A stretch of DNA of 64,000 bases from Chryseobacterium sp. C-71 (GCF_020911865.1 NZ_CP087131.1:1612001-1676000), one strand, 5' to 3'. Shown: positions 44,554 to 53,022, counted from the stretch's first letter. Notes: a model not told the origin generated them from the sequence alone. Made by a program: numbers and translations.

Positions 44554-45966
44554 ATGAAAAGAGTAAAAAATATAATCATCGCTTTTGGGATTGCATTGGG
44601 TGCAGTTTCTTGTGTGCCAAAATTGGCATATCAGGAAACGAAACCTGAACTTCCCGAAACATTCAAATATACCGCAACAGCCGATACCGCAAGTGTAGCC
44701 AATTTGGAGTTGAAACAATTTTTCAATGATCCCATTTTACAGGATTTAATCGAAAAAGGAATTAAAAATAATTACGACTTACAAATTGCCTTAAAACAGG
44801 TCGCTTCTTCACAGGAAAAACTGAAACAGGCAAAATATCTTCAATATCCTGATGTTGGTTTCGGAGTTTCGGCACAGATTTCAAAACCTTCTAAGAACAG
44901 CATGAATGGGCAAAGCTTAAATTTATTTTTAGGTCAAAGTCACGTTGAAGATTATAATGCAGCATTCAATTTATCTTGGGAAGCTGATATTTGGGGCAAA
45001 ATCAAAAATCAGCAGGAAGTTTCAAAAATGCAGTATCTGCAGACTTACGAAGCGACAAAAGCCATTCAGACACAAGTTGTTGCGGCGATTGCTCAGGGTT
45101 ATTATAACTTATTGATGCTCGATAAACAATTGCAGATTGCAAAATCAAATTTAGATTTAAGCACCAATACCCTGTCTCTGACAGAAAAACTGTGGCAAAG
45201 TGGCGATACGACTTCATTAGGAGTTCAGCAGGCAACCGCTCAAAAACAATCGACAGAACTTTTGATCACTCAACTGGAGCAAAATATTGCCATTCAGGAA
45301 AATGCTTTAAGTATTTTGGTCGGTGAAAATCCGAACAAAGTCAACAGAACGATTGAAATGTCTGACACTTCTTTACCACAGGATATTTCTGCGGGACTTC
45401 CGGCAGCAATGGTGAGCCGTCGTCCAGATGTTCGTCAACAGGAATTGGTTTTATTGGAATCTAATTCACTGGTGGGAATTGCTCAGGCAAACATGTATCC
45501 TGCATTAAAAATCACCGCAAATGGCGGAGTCAATTCATTTAAAGTTGATAATTGGTTTTCAATTCCGGCTTCACTATTCGGTTCTGTTTTAGGAGGATTA
45601 ACACAACCTATTTTCCAGAAAAGACAGTTGAAAACAGATTTAAATGTTGCTAAAATTCAAAGGGAGAAAAACGTTTTGGCGTTCCGTCAATCTGTTTTGA
45701 ATGCAGTTGGTGAAGTTTCTGATGCGTTAGTTTCTAATGAAAGTTTAAAAGTTCAGGAACAAAAAGCAAGCGAACAGGTAACAACGTTGAAAAACGGAAT
45801 CAAAAGTGCCGAAATGTTGTACAAAGGCGGAATGGCCAATTACTTGGAAGTGATTACCGCTCAGGGAAATTCTTTACAGGCTGAACTTAATCTTGCGTCC
45901 GTAAAAAGACAGAGATTAAGCAGTATTGTGGATTTATACCGAGCTTTAGGTGGCGGATGGAAGTAG
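44554..45966 (+). CDS. RND efflux outer-membrane channel (TolC/OprM-NodT type lipoprotein)
   Basis: The 470-residue lipoprotein has its lipobox at IALGAVSC (C20). Two OEP repeats are seen: QDLIEKGIKNNYDLQIALKQ with AFNLSWEADIWGKIKNQQEV in the first half, and MVSRRPDVRQQELVLLESNS with LGGLTQPIFQKRQLKTDLNV in the second. The end reads GGMANYLEVITAQGNSLQAE and LYRALGGGWK, typical for the NodT family. It forms the outer-membrane duct of the tripartite pump and ends at the terminator 45989-46018. Confidence 0.96.
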   Translation: MKRVKNIIIAFGIALGAVSCVPKLAYQETKPELPETFKYTATADTASVANLELKQFFNDPILQDLIEKGIKNNYDLQIALKQVASSQEKLKQAKYLQYPDVGFGVSAQISKPSKNSMNGQSLNLFLGQSHVEDYNAAFNLSWEADIWGKIKNQQEVSKMQYLQTYEATKAIQTQVVAAIAQGYYNLLMLDKQLQIAKSNLDLSTNTLSLTEKLWQSGDTTSLGVQQATAQKQSTELLITQLEQNIAIQENALSILVGENPNKVNRTIEMSDTSLPQDISAGLPAAMVSRRPDVRQQELVLLESNSLVGIAQANMYPALKITANGGVNSFKVDNWFSIPASLFGSVLGGLTQPIFQKRQLKTDLNVAKIQREKNVLAFRQSVLNAVGEVSDALVSNESLKVQEQKASEQVTTLKNGIKSAEMLYKGGMANYLEVITAQGNSLQAELNLASVKRQRLSSIVDLYRALGGGWK

Positions 45967-45988
45967 TAAATTAATTATATTGTTTGAA

Positions 45989-46018
45989 GTGCGGTCTTTC
46001 GGGATCGCATTTTTTTTG
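45989..46018 (+). terminator. terminator of the efflux operon
   Basis: GTGCGGTC / GATCGCAT with two wobble pairs, loop TTTCGG, followed by eight T. Confidence 0.8.
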
Positions 46019-46028
46019 TTTAAACATT

Positions 46029-46160
46029 TTTGAAACATTAAGGATTATTTAAGGAGTTAAGAAATATTAAGTTGAGCTTCGCTTTTAGTTTCAATGCTTT
46101 TCAAAATCTATTTGATATTTTCTTAATTCAACTTAACTTCTTAATAAAAATCTTAATTGT
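46029..46160. repeat. palindromic element, second copy of the 44346-44470 family
   Basis: TTAAGGAGTTAAG (46049-46061) pairs with CTTAACTTCTTAA (46132-46144) at 12 of 13 positions. The latter is identical to the arm at 44442-44454, and the loop again has GAGCTTCGCTT. Outer text TTTGAAACATTAAGGATT also faces its approximate complement near 46150-46164. Confidence 0.75.
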
Positions 46161-46168
46161 TCAAATTT

Positions 46169-46322
46169 AAACGCAAAGTCTTATTTAAGGTATGCGTAAT
46201 TTTTAAGGAGCAAAGATTGGAATCAATAAAATTGATTCTGACGAAGCTGTTGCATTAGGCGACATTGTCGCTATTCTTTGATCCTTAAAAATGATACAGT
46301 TTTTAGATAAAACTTTGCGTTT
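46169..46322. repeat. nested palindrome bounded by AAACGCAAAGT
   Basis: Outer arms AAACGCAAAGT (46169-46179) and ACTTTGCGTTT (46312-46322) are perfect. Inner arms TTTTTAAGGAGCAAAGA (46200-46216) and TCTTTGATCCTTAAAAA (46275-46291) match at 16 of 17. Together with the previous element it fills the 364-bp gap 45967-46330, which has no gene. Confidence 0.8.
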
Positions 46323-46330
46323 AAAAAAAA

Positions 46331-47269
46331 TTAATTTTGAATTTGCTCAATGATATATTCAATCAACCCACTAAAATCTCTTTCAGAATATCCAACCTGT
46401 ATATAATGAATATTCTCTTCCTTCCTATACCAAGTCAACTGTCGTTTTGCAAATCTTCTTGAGTTTTTCTTGATTTCAGAAACCGCAAAATCCAGATCCC
46501 ATTCTCCGTCAAAATATTTAAAAAGTTCTGAATAACCAACTGTATTGAGTGAAGCTAGATTCCTTCCTTCCTGAGATTTTCTCAATTCGTCAAGACTTTT
46601 AGCCTCATCAAGCAAACCGTTTTCCATCATTTTATCAACACGCAGATTGATTCTGTCATAAACGATTTCCCTTTGTGCCTCAATGCCGATTCTTACTGTT
46701 TTGAAATTTCTCGGTGTAGTACTTTCAGAAATATTTTCAGAATATGTTTTCCCGGTTTGCCAGATAATATCGATTGCCCTCAAAAGCCTTCTCTGATTAT
46801 GAATATCCACATTTTCATAATATTCAGGATCCAAATCTTTCAGCATTTCCTGAAGTTTTTCGATTCCCTCAGTTTTCCAGATAGCCTCCAGCTTTTCCTG
46901 ATTTTTTTCGTTGGCTTCAGGCAAATCATTTAATCCTTCAATTACCGCTTTTTCATACATCATACTTCCGCCGACCATAATGACGATGTCGTATTTTTCG
47001 AAAAGCTGGTCTAATAATTCCAAAGAATCATGCTCAAACTGACCGATCGAATAATAATCTTTTACAGAAAGCTGACCGATAAAATGATGTTTTGCCTGTG
47101 AAAGCTCGTCTTCCGAAGGTGCGGCAGTTCCTATTTTCATTTCGCTAAAAAACTGTCGGGAATCACAGGAAATAATTTCTGTATTAAATCGTTTAGCAAG
47201 TTCTATAGCTAGTTTTGTTTTGCCAATTCCGGTAGTGCCTACAACAGAGATTAAAGTTTTATTTTTCAC
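46331..47269 (-). CDS. miaA: tRNA dimethylallyltransferase
   Basis: The 312-residue enzyme adds a dimethylallyl group to A37 of tRNAs reading UNN codons. It has the P-loop GTTGIGKTK at 11-19, then SCDSRQFFSEMKIGTAAPS, HHFIGQLSVKDYYSIGQFEH, VGGSMMYEKAVIEGLNDLPE and the tRNA-contact region DIHNQRRLLRAIDII. The length is normal. It is convergent with the efflux operon across the palindromes and divergent from yicC. Confidence 0.96.
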   Translation of the reverse strand: MKNKTLISVVGTTGIGKTKLAIELAKRFNTEIISCDSRQFFSEMKIGTAAPSEDELSQAKHHFIGQLSVKDYYSIGQFEHDSLELLDQLFEKYDIVIMVGGSMMYEKAVIEGLNDLPEANEKNQEKLEAIWKTEGIEKLQEMLKDLDPEYYENVDIHNQRRLLRAIDIIWQTGKTYSENISESTTPRNFKTVRIGIEAQREIVYDRINLRVDKMMENGLLDEAKSLDELRKSQEGRNLASLNTVGYSELFKYFDGEWDLDFAVSEIKKNSRRFAKRQLTWYRKEENIHYIQVGYSERDFSGLIEYIIEQIQN

Positions 47270-47315
47270 TCTGCTAATTTACGAAAATGAGTTAGTTTTC
47301 TTAGTACAGTATTTG

Positions 47316-47441
47316 CTGGAAGATGGATGCTGGGAGATGGAAGTTTAAAATTTAATTATTTACAATATTCTGCCAACAGACAAAAATATGAATATTCATT
47401 AAATAGCACAAGCATTGTTATCTTCCCGCTTCCAGCTTCCC
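47316..47441. repeat. GGAAG-rich imperfect palindrome, copy 2
   Basis: CTGGAAGATGGATGCTGGGAGATGGAAG (shown in shorter form: CTGGAAG..GATGGAAG, 47316-47343) faces CTTCCCGCTTCCAGCTTCCC (47422-47441). It lies between the divergent miaA and yicC genes and resembles 9954-10041. Confidence 0.6.
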
Positions 47442-47478
47442 GACATTTTACTTTAGCAAAACTATAGAGTTAAATGTT

Positions 47479-47486
47479 TATCTTTG
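47479..47486 (+). promoter_or_regulatory. -7 box of yicC
   Basis: TATCTTTG, an exact TAnnTTTG match, ending 17 bp before the yicC ATG. No clear -33 element is visible. Confidence 0.5.
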
Positions 47487-47503
47487 TACGACAATAAAAA
47501 AGT

Positions 47504-48361
47504 ATGATTTTATCAATGACCGGCTTCGGTAGAGCCGAAGGTGTTTTTGAAGGGAAAAAAATTTCGATCGATATTAAATCACTGAACAGCAAGAGCTTTG
47601 ATTTGAATATCAAGATTCCTTTACGTTACAAAGAAAAAGAATTTGAAGTAAGAAAAATTCTGAACGATAGAATCATCCGCGGAAAGGTAGATTGCTATAT
47701 CAATATCGAGAATCTTGAAGAAACCAATGATGTGAAAATCAACAGAAGTTTAATCGATTCTTACATGAATGAGCTTAAAAATATCGCTTCTGACGGACCG
47801 GATTTCGAATACCTGAAAATGGCGGTAAGACTTCCGGATGCTATCACTTCAAGACCGGACGAATTAACGGAAGGTGAATGGGAATCTTTGGCGAAAATTG
47901 TAAATAACGCAGTTGATAAATTTCAGGAATTCAGAAAAACGGAAGGAAAAATTCTTCACGAAGAATTAGAACGAAACATTAGAAATATCGATAAATCTTT
48001 GGCAGAGGTAGTTCCTTACGAGCAAGTAAGAATTGATGCGGTGAAAGAACGTTACATGAAAACTTTAAAAGAGTTTGAGAACGTTGATGAAACTCGTTTC
48101 TATCAGGAAATGGCTTATTTTACAGAAAAATTAGACATTCAGGAAGAAAAAGTTAGACTTTCCCAGCATTTAAAATATTATTCTGAAGTGATGGAAAATG
48201 AAGATTTTAATGGAAAAAAACTTGGTTTTATTTCACAGGAAATCGGAAGAGAAATCAATACTTTAGGATCAAAAGCCAATCACGCAGAAATTCAGAAATT
48301 GGTGGTGATGATGAAAGATGATTTGGAGAAAATTAAAGAACAAACGTTAAACGTTTTGTAA
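47504..48361 (+). CDS. yicC: YicC family endoribonuclease-like protein
   Basis: The 285-residue protein has both halves of the YicC family: MILSMTGFGRAEGVFEGKKI and SLNSKSFDLNIKIPLRYKEK at the N-terminus, and the C-terminal DUF1732 with ETRFYQEMAYFTEKLDIQEE, KLGFISQEIGREINTLGSKA and NHAEIQKLVVMMKDDLEKIK. E. coli YicC acts on RNA and affects sRNA turnover. gmk follows 70 bp later, the conserved yicC-gmk order found across bacteria. Confidence 0.96.
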   Translation: MILSMTGFGRAEGVFEGKKISIDIKSLNSKSFDLNIKIPLRYKEKEFEVRKILNDRIIRGKVDCYINIENLEETNDVKINRSLIDSYMNELKNIASDGPDFEYLKMAVRLPDAITSRPDELTEGEWESLAKIVNNAVDKFQEFRKTEGKILHEELERNIRNIDKSLAEVVPYEQVRIDAVKERYMKTLKEFENVDETRFYQEMAYFTEKLDIQEEKVRLSQHLKYYSEVMENEDFNGKKLGFISQEIGREINTLGSKANHAEIQKLVVMMKDDLEKIKEQTLNVL

Positions 48362-48431
48362 AAAGATAAAAGAGCCAAGTTAAAAGTAAAAAGTTGAATA
48401 AAAATCAATTATAATTTATCTCTTATTATTT

Positions 48432-48995
48432 ATGAATAAGGTCATCATATTTTCAGCGCCGTCGGGAAGTGGAAAAACGACATTGGTAAAACATTCTCTG
48501 GAAGCAATTCCGGAACTGGAATTTTCCATTTCATGCACAACGAGACAGCCGAGAGGAAGTGAAATTCATGCGATTGATTATCACTTTATTTCGCCTGACG
48601 AATTCAGACAGAAAATTTCTGAAGAGGCTTTTGTGGAATTTGAGGAAGTGTACACCGATAAATATTACGGAACTTTAAAATCTGAAGTAGAAAAGATCTG
48701 GAATCAGGGAAAAGTTGTTATTTTTGATGTAGACGTAAAAGGCGGAATTTCATTAAAAAAATATTTTGGCGAAAAAGCATTATCCATTTTCATAGAACCA
48801 CCTTCGATTGCTGAATTGGAACGAAGATTGAATTCAAGAGGAACGGATGATGCCGAAACCATAAAAACCCGTGTAGAAAAAGCCGAAGAAGAGCTTACCT
48901 ATGCGATAGAATTTGACGAAATCGTGATCAACAACGATTTGAATCAGGCAAAAATAGAAATAGAAAGTTTAATAAAAAGTTTTATCGGAAAATAA
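48432..48995 (+). CDS. gmk: guanylate kinase
   Basis: The 187-residue enzyme phosphorylates GMP to GDP. The P-loop SAPSGSGKTT lies at 8-17, the GMP-binding region reads SCTTRQPRGSEIHAIDYHFI with EAFVEFEEVYTDKYYGT, and the lid holds RLNSRGTDDAETIKTRVEKA. The length is normal. It is likely co-transcribed with yicC. Confidence 0.97.
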   Translation: MNKVIIFSAPSGSGKTTLVKHSLEAIPELEFSISCTTRQPRGSEIHAIDYHFISPDEFRQKISEEAFVEFEEVYTDKYYGTLKSEVEKIWNQGKVVIFDVDVKGGISLKKYFGEKALSIFIEPPSIAELERRLNSRGTDDAETIKTRVEKAEEELTYAIEFDEIVINNDLNQAKIEIESLIKSFIGK

Positions 48996-48998
48996 AGA

Positions 48999-49026
48999 TT
49001 GGAAGTTGGAAGCGGGATGATGGAAG
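48999..49026. repeat. GGAAG-rich repeat, copy 3 (half-site)
   Basis: TTGGAAGTTGGAAGCGGGAT followed by GATGGAAG resembles one arm of the elements at 9954 and 47316. It sits directly after gmk without an obvious complementary arm. Confidence 0.45.
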
Positions 49027-49110
49027 TTTGATTCGTTAAAAAATCAAATTTAATCACTACTAACTTCTTATTTCTTACCTTTAATTTTGATAACAAAAAC
49101 ATAGCTCAAC

Positions 49111-50130
49111 ATGAGTACCGAAACATTAGAAAAAGCTAAATCTACACTTCCTGTAAAAGGATTTTTAGATTTGAAAGATATCGCAATTCCTCAAGGAGAA
49201 GATTTGGTAAAAGCCATTCTCCAACTGAAAGAAGAAAAAAATGCCGTAATTCTGGCGCATTATTATCAACCGGGAGAAATTCAGGATATTGCTGATTTCC
49301 TTGGAGATTCTCTTCAACTAGCAAGACAGGCAAAAGACACGGATGCTGACATGATTGTATTCTGTGGAGTACATTTTATGGCAGAAGCTGCAAAAATTCT
49401 GAACCCAACGAAGAAAGTAGTTCTTCCCGATACAATGGCAGGTTGCTCTTTGGCAGACGGATGTTCAGGTGAAGGTTTGAGAAAAATGCGTGAGCAGCAT
49501 CCGAACGCTTTGATTGCAACGTATATCAACTGTAACGCAGAAACCAAAGCAGAAAGTGACATCATCGTAACCAGTTCAAACGCTGAAACGGTGATTGAAG
49601 CTTTACCTACAAACAGACCTATTATTTTCGCTCCGGATAAAAACTTAGGAAGATATTTATCTCAAAAAACGGGTCGTGATATGATTCTTTGGGATGGAAG
49701 CTGCATCGTTCATGAAGCTTTTTCAATGGAGAGAATTGCAAAACAGTTGGCAAAAAATCCAGATGCAAAACTGATCGCTCACCCTGAAAGTGAGGAAGCA
49801 GTTTTAAAACTGGCTCACTTCATCGGTTCGACTTCTGCACTTTTAAATTTTGTGGAAAAAGACGACTGCCAAAAATTTATTATTGCTACTGAGGAAGGAA
49901 TTCTTCACGAAATGAGAAAACGTGCACCACACAAAGAACTGATTCCTGCTTTGGTTTTTGACGAAAGCTGTAACTGCTCAGAATGTTTTTACATGAAGAG
50001 AAATACAATGGAAAAATTGTATCTGTGTATGAAATATGAACTTCCTGAAATTCTTATCGACGAAGAACTTCGACTTAGAGCACTAAAGCCCATTGAAGCA
50101 ATGCTTGATCTTTCGAAAAGTATTAAATAA
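49111..50130 (+). CDS. nadA: quinolinate synthase NadA
   Basis: The 339-residue 4Fe-4S enzyme condenses iminoaspartate with dihydroxyacetone phosphate in NAD synthesis. Recognisable are LAHYYQPGEIQDIADFLGDS, the cluster cysteines in VFCGVHFMAEAAK, near CSLADGC and in DESCNCSECFYM, and MAGCSLADGCSGEGLRKM. nadB is not in the window. A small Cys-rich peptide gene follows 75 bp downstream. Confidence 0.97.
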   Translation: MSTETLEKAKSTLPVKGFLDLKDIAIPQGEDLVKAILQLKEEKNAVILAHYYQPGEIQDIADFLGDSLQLARQAKDTDADMIVFCGVHFMAEAAKILNPTKKVVLPDTMAGCSLADGCSGEGLRKMREQHPNALIATYINCNAETKAESDIIVTSSNAETVIEALPTNRPIIFAPDKNLGRYLSQKTGRDMILWDGSCIVHEAFSMERIAKQLAKNPDAKLIAHPESEEAVLKLAHFIGSTSALLNFVEKDDCQKFIIATEEGILHEMRKRAPHKELIPALVFDESCNCSECFYMKRNTMEKLYLCMKYELPEILIDEELRLRALKPIEAMLDLSKSIK

Positions 50131-50178
50131 ATTTACAATTATTCTTTGAGGGTTTTAATTTTTATATAAATAATTCAT

Positions 50179-50186
50179 TATATTTG
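50179..50186 (+). promoter_or_regulatory. -7 box of the small peptide gene
   Basis: TATATTTG is an exact TAnnTTTG match ending 19 bp before the ATG at 50206. No convincing -33 TTTG lies at the right distance. Confidence 0.5.
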
Positions 50187-50205
50187 GAATACAAAAATAT
50201 CTATA

Positions 50206-50373
50206 ATGAAAAAATTAAAAAAATTAAACCGAACTAGCTTAAAAAACATTAACGGTAGTGGCGGACCTAATTTCATCTGCAATTTGACGTGTGAAACCTT
50301 TGAAGAATGCATCATAGGATGTTATGGTCCGGTATGTGTCCCCAAAGGAGAATATATTCCAGGAAATTGCTAA
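50206..50373 (+). CDS. double-glycine-leader Cys-rich peptide (bacteriocin-like / RiPP precursor candidate)
   Basis: The 55-residue peptide starts MKKLKKLNRTSLKNINGSGG: a basic, Leu-spaced leader ending in Gly-Gly at 19-20, the processing motif of peptides exported by C39-protease ABC transporters. The core is 35 residues with six cysteines (C25, C29, C35, C39, C44, C55), fitting three disulfides or modified thiols. Short peptides with this leader are numerous in Chryseobacterium, where they are called bacteriocin-like and some belong to MNIO-modified (chryseobasin-related) RiPPs, by my recall. No modification or transport gene is nearby, so it would depend on enzymes elsewhere. It has its own -7 box and terminator. 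Confidence 0.75.
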   Translation: MKKLKKLNRTSLKNINGSGGPNFICNLTCETFEECIIGCYGPVCVPKGEYIPGNC

Positions 50374-50379
50374 AACACT

Positions 50380-50405
50380 AAGTACTCATAACGAGTACTT
50401 TTTTA
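50380..50405 (+). terminator. terminator of the small peptide gene
   Basis: AAGTACTC, loop ATAAC, GAGTACTT, then TTTTT; it starts 7 bp after the stop codon. Confidence 0.88.
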
Positions 50406-50425
50406 TTTAAATATATCTACAATCT

Positions 50426-50809
50426 ATGTCAAAAATATTCTTAGAAGACGTAAAAATCTACGCTTACCACGGCGTTCTTCCCGAAGAAAACATCATCGGA
50501 ACGTATTATATTTTAAATGCAGAAATCCATACCGATTTGTGGGATGCAGCAGTTTCTGATGATTTGAATGATACAATAAGTTATGCGGATATAAATGAGA
50601 TCATTCATGACGAGATGAAGATTAAATCTAAATTACTTGAACATGTTGCAGGAAGAATTATTACCAAAATCAACGAGAAATTTAATCAGATTTCTTACAT
50701 CAAATTAAGAATTACCAAAACCAGTCCGCCCATGAAAGGTGAAATGAAAGGCGCAAGTATTGAGCTGGAAAAAAGTTTTTTATTAGGCGGAATTACGGAA
50801 ATTGAGTAA
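50426..50809 (+). CDS. folB: dihydroneopterin aldolase
   Basis: The 127-residue enzyme cleaves dihydroneopterin in folate synthesis. It has the family pattern: FLEDVKIYAYHGVLPEENII with the active-site Glu in EE, SYADINEIIHDEM, LLEHVAGRIITKI and LRITKTSPPMKGEMKGASIE with the catalytic Lys. The length is normal. Translation starts about 20 bp after the terminator of the peptide gene, so its promoter must overlap that hairpin or the peptide gene, or expression depends on read-through. Confidence 0.95.
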   Translation: MSKIFLEDVKIYAYHGVLPEENIIGTYYILNAEIHTDLWDAAVSDDLNDTISYADINEIIHDEMKIKSKLLEHVAGRIITKINEKFNQISYIKLRITKTSPPMKGEMKGASIELEKSFLLGGITEIE

Positions 50810-50837
50810 TTTTCAGTTTTAAAAAAAGCAAAACATA

Positions 50838-52199
50838 GTGAAGATATTTAACATATTATTTCTATTTCTTTCTGTTGTAATTTTTGGACAGAGTAACACG
50901 TCCGGATATGCTATTTATAATTTTCCGAAAATAAAATCGAGCATTACGATGCCTGTTACAATTCCGTTGTCGGAAATCAGCAATATGATTAATGCCTCGG
51001 TAAAGGATCTGATTTTCCAAGATGATTCTTACACAGACAATGATAATGACCAATTTAAAGTAAAAGTCTGGAAAACCCGACCAATACGCTTGGTTGGAAG
51101 TACAAATCAGAGCATATTGATTGAAGTTCCGTTAAAAATCTGGGCAGAAAAGGGCATCGGTACATTGGGAGTTTATACATATCAGGAGACGACTTTTGAA
51201 ACGGTCATGTATTTTAAAACGGCATTAGATTTTAAAAACAACTGGTCTATCAGCACTTTTACTCAGCCGATGGGATTCAAATGGGTGAAAAAACCTGTTC
51301 TAGATTTTGGAAAAATTCAAATTCCAATTACTTCTTTGGTTGAAAAAAGTCTAAAGGAACAACAATATAATTTTTGCAAAACGATAGACCAGCAAATGGC
51401 TTCACAGTTGAATTTCCAACAATATGCAGTTTTGGCGTGGAATGCATTTTCGCAACCTTTTAATATTTCTGAGGAATATAATACCTGGCTGAAAATCACA
51501 CCAATTAATGTCAATATTACACCGTTAAAATTCTATGGAAATCAAATTAACACCAACATCGGCATCGATATTTTCTCGGAAACCTATACAGGAACAAAAC
51601 CTGAAGCTTCGCAACCTGCAAAAGCAGTAATGAATTTTAATTTTATTCCGTTACTAGCAGACCAGTTTGTGTTGCAGACCACTGCGAATATTCCGTTTTC
51701 TGAAGCGACAAATATTGCGAAAAAAACTTTTCTAAATAAAGAATTTGACATTAGAGATTCTAAGGTAAAAATTTCGAGTATCAAAGTATACGGTGAAGCA
51801 AACCGAATTATGATAGAAGCTGACACAGAAGGTTATGTGAAAGGAACAGCTTTTATTTCGGGCATTCCTGTTTATGACGAAACTAAAAGAAAAATAGTAC
51901 TTTCGGACACAAAATTTAAGCTTAAAACATCCAACATCCTTCAGAAATTAGCCACTTCTCTTTTCAAAGGAAAAATAGTGAAAATGATTGAAGACGAATA
52001 CGGAATTCCTACCGCTGAATTGGAAACTACATCAAAAAAAAGCATCGAAGAAGCCTTTAACAAAGAATATTACAAAGGCCTTAAAATGACGGGAAAAGTG
52101 TCTAATCTGAAGCCTCATCAGATTCTTCTAAACGATTCCGGAATCACGGCTGTGATTGACACCAATGCCAATTTAAGATTTACTTTAAAGGGATTTTAA
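50838..52199 (+). CDS. DUF4403 family secreted protein
   Basis: The 453-residue protein uses a GTG start 28 bp after folB and has a signal peptide (MKIFNILFLFLSVVIFGQS). The N-terminal half reads ITMPVTIPLSEISNMINASV and IRLVGSTNQSILIEVPLKIW; the C-terminal half has EANRIMIEADTEGYVKGTAF and LKMTGKVSNLKPHQILLNDS. I recognise the DUF4403 pattern. The repeated amphipathic-strand layout recalls lipid-binding (BPI/SMP-like) folds, but that is inference. Likely periplasmic; function unknown. Confidence 0.85.
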   Translation: MKIFNILFLFLSVVIFGQSNTSGYAIYNFPKIKSSITMPVTIPLSEISNMINASVKDLIFQDDSYTDNDNDQFKVKVWKTRPIRLVGSTNQSILIEVPLKIWAEKGIGTLGVYTYQETTFETVMYFKTALDFKNNWSISTFTQPMGFKWVKKPVLDFGKIQIPITSLVEKSLKEQQYNFCKTIDQQMASQLNFQQYAVLAWNAFSQPFNISEEYNTWLKITPINVNITPLKFYGNQINTNIGIDIFSETYTGTKPEASQPAKAVMNFNFIPLLADQFVLQTTANIPFSEATNIAKKTFLNKEFDIRDSKVKISSIKVYGEANRIMIEADTEGYVKGTAFISGIPVYDETKRKIVLSDTKFKLKTSNILQKLATSLFKGKIVKMIEDEYGIPTAELETTSKKSIEEAFNKEYYKGLKMTGKVSNLKPHQILLNDSGITAVIDTNANLRFTLKGF

Positions 52200-52231
52200 A
52201 CTTTTTATAAAACTAGAAACTGGTAATAATT

Positions 52232-52729
52232 ATGAGAAAATATTTACAAATTGTCGACAGACAAAAAGCTTCGCTGCCAACAAGATTTGTCAACAATTTA
52301 ATTGATCTTATTGTTCTTGCAGTTATTCATATCATACTGGCAGTTATATCTCAATTACTTTATAGTATTACATACAGCAGATTTTTCTTCTTTTTTAATA
52401 ATGGTGGCTTTCTTTGGGATATTTTCATTGGTGCGTTGGTTGCATTTATCTATTTTTATCTGTGGGAATATTATTCTGACGGAAAAACACCGGGAAAATA
52501 TGTAACTGGAACCAAAGTCATAAGTATTGACGGAGAAAGGCCAAACAAAAAGCAATATCTGTTACGCAGTCTTTACAGGGTAATTCCGTTTGAAGCTCTT
52601 ACTTTTTTCGGAACAGATGGATTGCACGACGCTATGACGGATACCAGAGTAATTAACTTTAAAAATTACATGGCTGAAAAACAGGCCAAAAACGAAATAG
52701 ATAATATCGGAACAAAAGAAATTGCCTGA
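52232..52729 (+). CDS. RDD family membrane protein
   Basis: The 165-residue protein carries the RDD signature: RQKASLPTRFVNNLIDLIVL with Arg and Asp in the first helix, a second helix FIGALVAFIYFYLWEYYSDG, then KTPGKYVTGTKVISIDGERP and LRSLYRVIPFEALTFFGTDG. The family is of unknown transport or anchoring role. It follows the DUF4403 gene by 32 bp and may share its transcript. The tRNA-Cys promoter starts just after its stop. Confidence 0.9.
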   Translation: MRKYLQIVDRQKASLPTRFVNNLIDLIVLAVIHIILAVISQLLYSITYSRFFFFFNNGGFLWDIFIGALVAFIYFYLWEYYSDGKTPGKYVTGTKVISIDGERPNKKQYLLRSLYRVIPFEALTFFGTDGLHDAMTDTRVINFKNYMAEKQAKNEIDNIGTKEIA

Positions 52730-52733
52730 AAAA

Positions 52734-52764
52734 TTTGGAAAAAATATAAATTTCATTATATTTG
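52734..52764 (+). promoter_or_regulatory. promoter of tRNA-Cys
   Basis: TTTG (52734-52737), 19 bases, TATATTTG (52757-52764): a near-ideal Bacteroidota promoter, ending 13 bp before the tRNA. Confidence 0.8.
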
Positions 52765-52777
52765 CACCACTCTAAAC

Positions 52778-52848
52778 GGTGCTTTGGCCGAGCGGCTAGG
52801 CAGTGGTCTGCAACACCATCTACAGCGGTTCGAATCCGCTAGGCACCT
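52778..52848 (+). tRNA. tRNA-Cys (GCA anticodon)
   Basis: The 71-nt cloverleaf has acceptor arm GGTGCTT pairing with AGGCACC (one wobble) and discriminator T, a D-arm with the GGCTAGGCAG loop region, anticodon stem GTGGT/ACCAT around loop CTGCAAC with GCA at 52810-52812, a 4-nt variable loop, and T-arm AGCGG/CCGCT with loop TTCGAAT. CCA is not encoded. It stands alone, with its own promoter and terminator. Confidence 0.95.
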
Positions 52849-52856
52849 CGCAAAAA

Positions 52857-52885
52857 AACTCCGATCTTTTGATCGGAGTTTTTTA
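52857..52885 (+). terminator. terminator of tRNA-Cys
   Basis: AACTCCGATC, loop TTTT, GATCGGAGTT, then T's; 8 bp after the tRNA. Confidence 0.92.
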
Positions 52886-53022
52886 TTTTCAATAAGACCT
52901 TCACTGAGTCTCTGAATTAAGAACTTTAAAACTTTAACATTTTCTTAACTAAACCTTGGCTTCATAATTGAACATACCACATCAACAAGCTGTAAAGTTT
53001 ATCAATTTTAAAAATTTGAGTT

